Assembly: GCA_002059205.1 (NCBI GenBank)
Contig: MVCQ01000125.1
Span: 1 to 5,488 of the forward strand
From: Candidatus Latescibacteria bacterium 4484_107
GTDB lineage: Bacteria; Latescibacterota; 4484-107
Direction of reading: 5' to 3'
DNA length: 5,488 nucleotides
Shown piece after piece: positions 5,390 through 5,488 of this stretch. The notes beneath the pieces are model-generated. The model searched no databases and was not told where the DNA came from. It saw nothing but the letters and a program-made list of their open reading frames with translations. Position 1 is the first letter of the stretch. Each line of letters starts with the position of its first letter. The position numbers were made by a program, and so were the translations under genes.

Positions 5390-5488
5390 CACTGATGCCA
5401 CTGAACCCCTCCCTGATTGCACTGATCCACCCCACTGGGCGGAGGGGACGGGATCAGTGGTATCAGTTTCAATCAGTGCTTATCAGTG
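5390..5488. repeat. Inverted array of CACTGAT units around a central hairpin
   Basis: The left arm carries CACTGAT-type units at 5390, 5399 (CACTGAA), 5411 (CCCTGAT) and 5420. The right arm carries the reverse complement ATCAGTG at 5453, 5462 (ATCAGTT), 5472 and 5482, with 9-10-base spacing that runs to the window edge. The innermost units form a perfect nine-pair inverted repeat, CACTGATCC (5420-5428) with GGATCAGTG (5451-5459). An inner CCCC/GGGG pair (5430-5433, 5444-5447) sits inside it. CCCCTCC at 5406-5412 can alternatively pair with GGAGGGG at 5441-5447. The array probably continues beyond the window. With the rest of 5281-5488 it forms a 208-base spacer with no convincing gene. Confidence 0.8.

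Noticed and set aside
5284..5472. Minus-strand frame of 62 codons just ahead of the MNT gene, possible HEPN partner
   Set aside because: Its first half is translated CACTGAT repeat, the rest has no HEPN RxxxxH-type motif or other recognisable feature, and it is far shorter than a HEPN protein. A degraded remnant cannot be excluded but is not supported.
5390..5488. CRISPR array
   Set aside because: The units are only about seven bases, spaced 9-10 bases, and switch orientation in the middle. CRISPR repeats are longer, directly oriented and separated by unique spacers of about 30 bases.

Overview
The window looks like bacterial chromosome of about 55-57% GC. All four supportable genes lie on the minus strand. 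Two encode large exported DUF3857/transglutaminase-like proteins with Sec signal peptides, which suggests a Gram-negative envelope. Such proteins, together with intergenic spacers made of short-period repeats (ACACGGAT, CACTGAT and ATT-type units), are what I associate with the PVC group (Verrucomicrobiota, Kiritimatiellota, Lentisphaerota, Planctomycetota) and some candidate phyla. No phylogenetic marker is present, so this placement is only a low-confidence guess.

Layout in transcription order (right to left). 5488-5281: spacer carrying an inverted array of CACTGAT units and small hairpins. 5280-4990: a small MNT-type nucleotidyltransferase of the MntA/antitoxin kind, with no HEPN partner in the window. 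4989-4933: a 57-nt gap built of seven-base repeats. 4932-2836: a complete 698-aa secreted DUF3857 + transglutaminase-core protein with an intact Cys-His-Asp triad. 2835-2733: a short gap with a GC-rich hairpin. 2732-2172: a NUDIX hydrolase with a perfect Nudix box. 2171-1958: a spacer with an AT-rich terminator-like hairpin and an ACACGGAT/TACCACAG repeat array. 1957-1: a second DUF3857/transglutaminase-like protein, open at the window edge (652 residues visible).

The two large proteins share a layout: signal peptide, short beta-rich N-terminal module, DUF3857 region, transglutaminase fold and C-terminal beta domain. They look like diverged paralogues. In the second, the catalytic cysteine of the YGDC-type motif is Asn, and the His and Asp are not recognisable at the expected places. 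The locus therefore seems to pair an active-looking enzyme with a probable pseudoenzyme. That pairing is the most interesting protein-level observation here. The NUDIX and MNT genes have no evident functional tie to the two exported proteins. The other notable theme is that three of the four intergenic gaps are built of three different short-period repeat families. The long plus-strand open frames are in-register antisense shadows of the minus-strand genes.
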